Assembly (NCBI GenBank): GCA_018385415.1
Contig: JAHAZA010000064.1
Location: forward strand, 1-16,484
Reading direction: 5' to 3'
Source of the DNA: Treponema sp.
Lineage (GTDB): Bacteria > Spirochaetota > Spirochaetia > Treponematales > Treponemataceae
Length of the DNA stretch: 16,484 nt
Shown here in pieces: positions 14,929-16,484 of this stretch. Every line of letters starts with the position of its first letter. The first letter of the stretch is position 1. The notes under the pieces are model-generated. The model had not been told where the DNA came from. It made no database searches and saw only the letters and a program-made list of their open reading frames with translations. The position numbers and the translations under genes were made by a program.

Positions 14929-15195
14929 TTATTCATCATCAAATTTTGTTTCAAAAAGGTTTTCGATAGCACTTGCTGCTTCGCTTTCATCTGGTCCTTC
15001 AACCTTCAATGTCATTGTAGTATTGTAACCAGCTGCCATTGTGATAACACCCATAATAGATTTTGCGTTAACAACAATTGAGTCTTTTTCTAATGTAATT
15101 TCAGATGTGAACTTATTAGCCATCTGAGCAATCAAAGTTGCAGGACGAGCATGAATACCAGCACGATTTTTAACAGTTAAGATTTTTTCAACCAT
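14929..15195 (-). CDS. ptsH: HPr phosphocarrier protein
   Basis: HPr carries phosphate in the sugar phosphotransferase system and, when phosphorylated on serine by HPr kinase, acts as a carbon signal. The 88-residue protein has both sites: the catalytic His15 in AGIHARPA and the regulatory Ser46 in NAKSIMGV. It follows hprK on the same strand after 95 bases, so kinase and substrate are neighbours. No enzyme I or permease is in the window; in treponemes with an incomplete PTS the role is thought to be regulatory. The start at 15195 has GGAGG nine bases upstream, placed in the loop of a perfect hairpin. Expression may come from its own TATAAT at 15265-15270 as well as from hprK. Confidence 0.95.
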   Translation of the reverse strand: MVEKILTVKNRAGIHARPATLIAQMANKFTSEITLEKDSIVVNAKSIMGVITMAAGYNTTMTLKVEGPDESEAASAIENLFETKFDDE

Positions 15196-15198
15196 AAT

Positions 15199-15270
15199 TT
15201 AATTCCTCCAAGAATTAAGTCAGTATTTTGTAAAATACACCTCGAAAAAAGGTTAACACTTTTTATTATA
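15199..15270 (-). promoter_or_regulatory. ptsH leader: -10 box, palindrome and SD hairpin
   Basis: On the minus strand TATAAT lies at 15270-15265 with a poor -35. Downstream in the leader are a dyad GTATTTT-GT-AAAATAC (15223-15238) and a perfect hairpin with 7-base arms (15199-15205 and 15212-15218). The second hairpin's loop and inner arm hold the Shine-Dalgarno GGAGG (15205-15209). A weak AAAAAG/CTTTTT hairpin with a T run between hprK and this leader might attenuate readthrough. Confidence 0.4.
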
Positions 15271-15290
15271 AAATATTCTGCTATATATAT

Positions 15291-16280
15291 TTAATATATA
15301 TCATCCTGACCGTAGTACGCAGCCTGAGCTTCTCCAGTTTCAATCCATTTAAGAACGTTCTGGTTAAAGTCTTTAGCTGAGTTATAACCCATTTTCTTAA
15401 GGCGTTCATTCATAGCAGCAGCCTCAATAATAATAGGAAGGTTACGACCAGGCTTAACAGGAATTTCGATAGCAGGAATCTTAACACCAAGTAAGTCCAT
15501 TGTTCGCTGATTTGTCCCGATTCTATCGTAAATCTTGTTTGAATCCCATTCTTCCAATTCAACAATAAGCTGAATCTCTTTCTGCTCGCGGATGGCACCA
15601 ACACCGTAAAGTTCAGAAACATTAATAATTCCAAGACCACGGATTTCCATATGGTGGCTGATAAGGGAATTGGCACCCTGACCGAGAATTGTATTACCAT
15701 TTACACAGCGGATTTCAACAATATCATCGGCTACAAGGCGGTGTCCACGTTCAACAAGGTCAAGAGCAGTTTCTGACTTACCTACACCCGAGTGACCGCA
15801 AAGTAAAATTCCTTCACCAAATACTTCGACTAATACACCATGCATTGTTTTGCGTGGCGCAAATATATTTGAAAATACACGAACAAGACGATTTGATAAT
15901 TCTGTTGATTCAAGATCTGTTACAAGAATTGCACAACCAGTTTCTTCTGCCATCTGAAGAAATGTTCCCGATGGTTCAAGGTTGTGAGTAAAAATACAGC
16001 ATGGAATCGCAAATGAGAAAAGCAGTTTGATTGTATCAGTTTTTCCTTCGTAATCCAGCTTGTTAAGGTAAGCATATTCACCGCGTCCAAAAACTTGAAC
16101 GCGCTGGTAAGCAAAACTTTCATAAAAACCAGAAAGTGCAAGCCCCGGACGGTTAATATCTGGAACAGTAATCTGACGACTGAGCCCTTTTCTGCCTGCA
16201 ATACAACGGAGATTAATTTCATCATGTCCGTGTAATTCAAGAGAGAGCAAATCAAGAACTGTAAATTTCTTATCAACCAT
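15291..16280 (-). CDS. hprK: HPr kinase/phosphorylase
   Basis: HprK phosphorylates HPr on Ser46 with ATP or pyrophosphate and reverses the reaction with phosphate. At 329 residues the length is normal. An N-terminal domain (1-130) precedes the catalytic core: His147 in MHGVLVEVFG, the P-loop GHSGVGKS at 162-169, RGHRLVADDIVEI at 178-190, and the HprK signature EIRGLGIINVSELYG at 212-226. The C-terminus RTMDLLGVKIPAIEIPVKPGRN is the family tail. I start it at 16280 (MVDKKFTVLDLL); the open frame continues to 16430, but that part runs through the ncRNA candidate and is not protein-like. There is no Shine-Dalgarno, and a -10 box ends seven bases before the ATG. The gene heads the hprK-ptsH-lexA-holA run. 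Confidence 0.95.
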   Translation of the reverse strand: MVDKKFTVLDLLSLELHGHDEINLRCIAGRKGLSRQITVPDINRPGLALSGFYESFAYQRVQVFGRGEYAYLNKLDYEGKTDTIKLLFSFAIPCCIFTHNLEPSGTFLQMAEETGCAILVTDLESTELSNRLVRVFSNIFAPRKTMHGVLVEVFGEGILLCGHSGVGKSETALDLVERGHRLVADDIVEIRCVNGNTILGQGANSLISHHMEIRGLGIINVSELYGVGAIREQKEIQLIVELEEWDSNKIYDRIGTNQRTMDLLGVKIPAIEIPVKPGRNLPIIIEAAAMNERLKKMGYNSAKDFNQNVLKWIETGEAQAAYYGQDDIY

Positions 16281-16287
16281 GATAAAT

Positions 16288-16316
16288 ACTATACACAAAG
16301 ATAGACGATAATGCAA
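16288..16316 (-). promoter_or_regulatory. hprK promoter, probably leaderless
   Basis: On the minus strand, -35 TTGCAT (16316-16311) and -10 TATAGT (16293-16288) have a 17-base spacer. Seven bases separate the -10 from the hprK ATG at 16280, so transcription should begin at or next to the start codon. It begins two bases after the T run of the ncRNA candidate. Confidence 0.6.
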
Positions 16317-16324
16317 TAAAAAAA

Positions 16325-16446
16325 CAAAAGAGACTTCCGCGACTGCCTGGCTAATCCTCGATGAGAAACGTAAGTGGCAAAAAAAATATCCACCTTCGGG
16401 TTGCCGCTTCTTGTGTTGTGAAAAATGCATGCAATTTCTCTTATGT
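16325..16446 (-). ncRNA. Candidate structured small RNA, perhaps 6S-like
   Basis: The two ends of this roughly 122-base stretch pair: CATAAGAGA (16445-16437) with TCTCTTTTG (16333-16325), with one U-U mismatch, followed by TTTTTTT (16324-16318). Inside, CGAAGGTGG and CCACTTACG form a 9-position stem with one A-A mismatch and a T-rich 12-base loop. Next to it is a small UUCUC-AUC-GAGGA hairpin. A -10-like TAAACG (16458-16453) with TTCAAA 17 bases upstream places the transcript start near 16446. The order of closing stem, open A/U/C-rich strand with CACAAGAA, apical stem, small hairpin and UUAGCC is loosely like 6S RNA, but 6S is usually 150-200 bases. tmRNA, SRP RNA and RNase P signatures are absent. 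No good protein frame fits. Confidence 0.5.
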
Positions 16447-16452
16447 CTTTGC

Positions 16453-16481
16453 CGTTTACAAAGAGTTCGCAGATTTTTGAA
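16453..16481 (-). promoter_or_regulatory. Candidate promoter of the small RNA
   Basis: -35 TTCAAA (16481-16476) and -10 TAAACG (16458-16453) on the minus strand have a 17-base spacer. The start would fall near 16446, where the RNA's closing stem begins. Both boxes are only moderate matches, and the window edge is three bases away. Confidence 0.35.
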
Positions 16482-16484
16482 AAA

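Noticed and set aside
15353..15360. GAACGTTC as a LexA operator
   Set aside because: It lacks the four-base centre of GAAC-N4-GTTC and lies inside the hprK coding region near its 3' end.
16281..16430. 50-residue N-terminal extension of HprK
   Set aside because: Family length and the N-terminal sequence MVDKKFTVLDLL fit 16280; the extension lies over the promoter and the ncRNA candidate.
16325..16446. tmRNA, RNase P RNA, SRP RNA or 5S rRNA identity for the small RNA
   Set aside because: No tRNA-like ends or tag frame, no RNase P core GAGGAAAGTCC, no SRP GGAAGGAAGCAGCC-like core, and no 5S CCGAAC loop were found.
1..16484. CRISPR array, insertion sequence, phage or integrated island
   Set aside because: No regularly spaced repeats, no transposase or integrase, and no tRNA-linked attachment repeat were seen; all genes look like ordinary chromosome.

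Overview
The window looks like about 16.5 kb of chromosome from a carbohydrate-degrading treponeme (Spirochaetota), probably a gut or rumen Treponema. This rests on a low-GC base composition, a large type III glutamine synthetase, an HPr kinase/HPr pair, a lipoprotein/LysM gene pair laid out like treponemal TmpA/TmpB, and plant-polysaccharide glycosidases. The genus is inferred from gene content, not from a marker gene. There are 14 protein genes, no tRNA or rRNA, and no sign of phage, IS element, CRISPR array or integrated island.

Layout. Bases 1-2717 (+): the 3' part of a short-chain dehydrogenase, then a cytoplasmic GH51 arabinofuranosidase. Bases 2722-3150 (-): a membrane-anchored double zinc-ribbon protein, divergent from 3276-4691 (+), an amidophosphoribosyltransferase (PurF family) whose glutaminase residues are missing and whose leader can form two competing hairpins. 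Bases 4749-5453 (-): a YhhN-family membrane protein. Bases 5605-8685 (+): purD, then a secreted GH5 glucanase. Bases 8747-10831 (-): type III glutamine synthetase. Bases 10941-12703 (-): an envelope lipoprotein translationally coupled to a LysM protein. Bases 12979-13197 (+): a small PC4/YdbC-type ssDNA-binding protein. Bases 13231-16280 (-): hprK, ptsH, lexA, holA in that transcription order. Bases 16325-16446 (-): a probable structured non-coding RNA upstream of hprK.

Themes. Purine synthesis (PurF-like, PurD) and ammonia assimilation (GlnN) lie close together, and the PurF-like protein seems unable to use glutamine itself. GH51 and GH5 fit plant-fibre breakdown: GH5 outside the cytoplasm, GH51 inside on short arabinosides. 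The hprK-ptsH-lexA-holA run joins carbon signalling to SOS control and replication. Several genes (purD, yhhN, hprK, perhaps the zinc-ribbon gene) have a -10 box only 6-7 bases before the ATG and no Shine-Dalgarno, so leaderless transcripts are likely.

The most interesting items are the glutaminase-dead PurF with its switch-like leader, the unassigned ncRNA upstream of hprK, a perfect palindrome filling the promoter spacer of the lipoprotein operon, and the internally duplicated zinc-ribbon protein. No family assignment was checked against a database.
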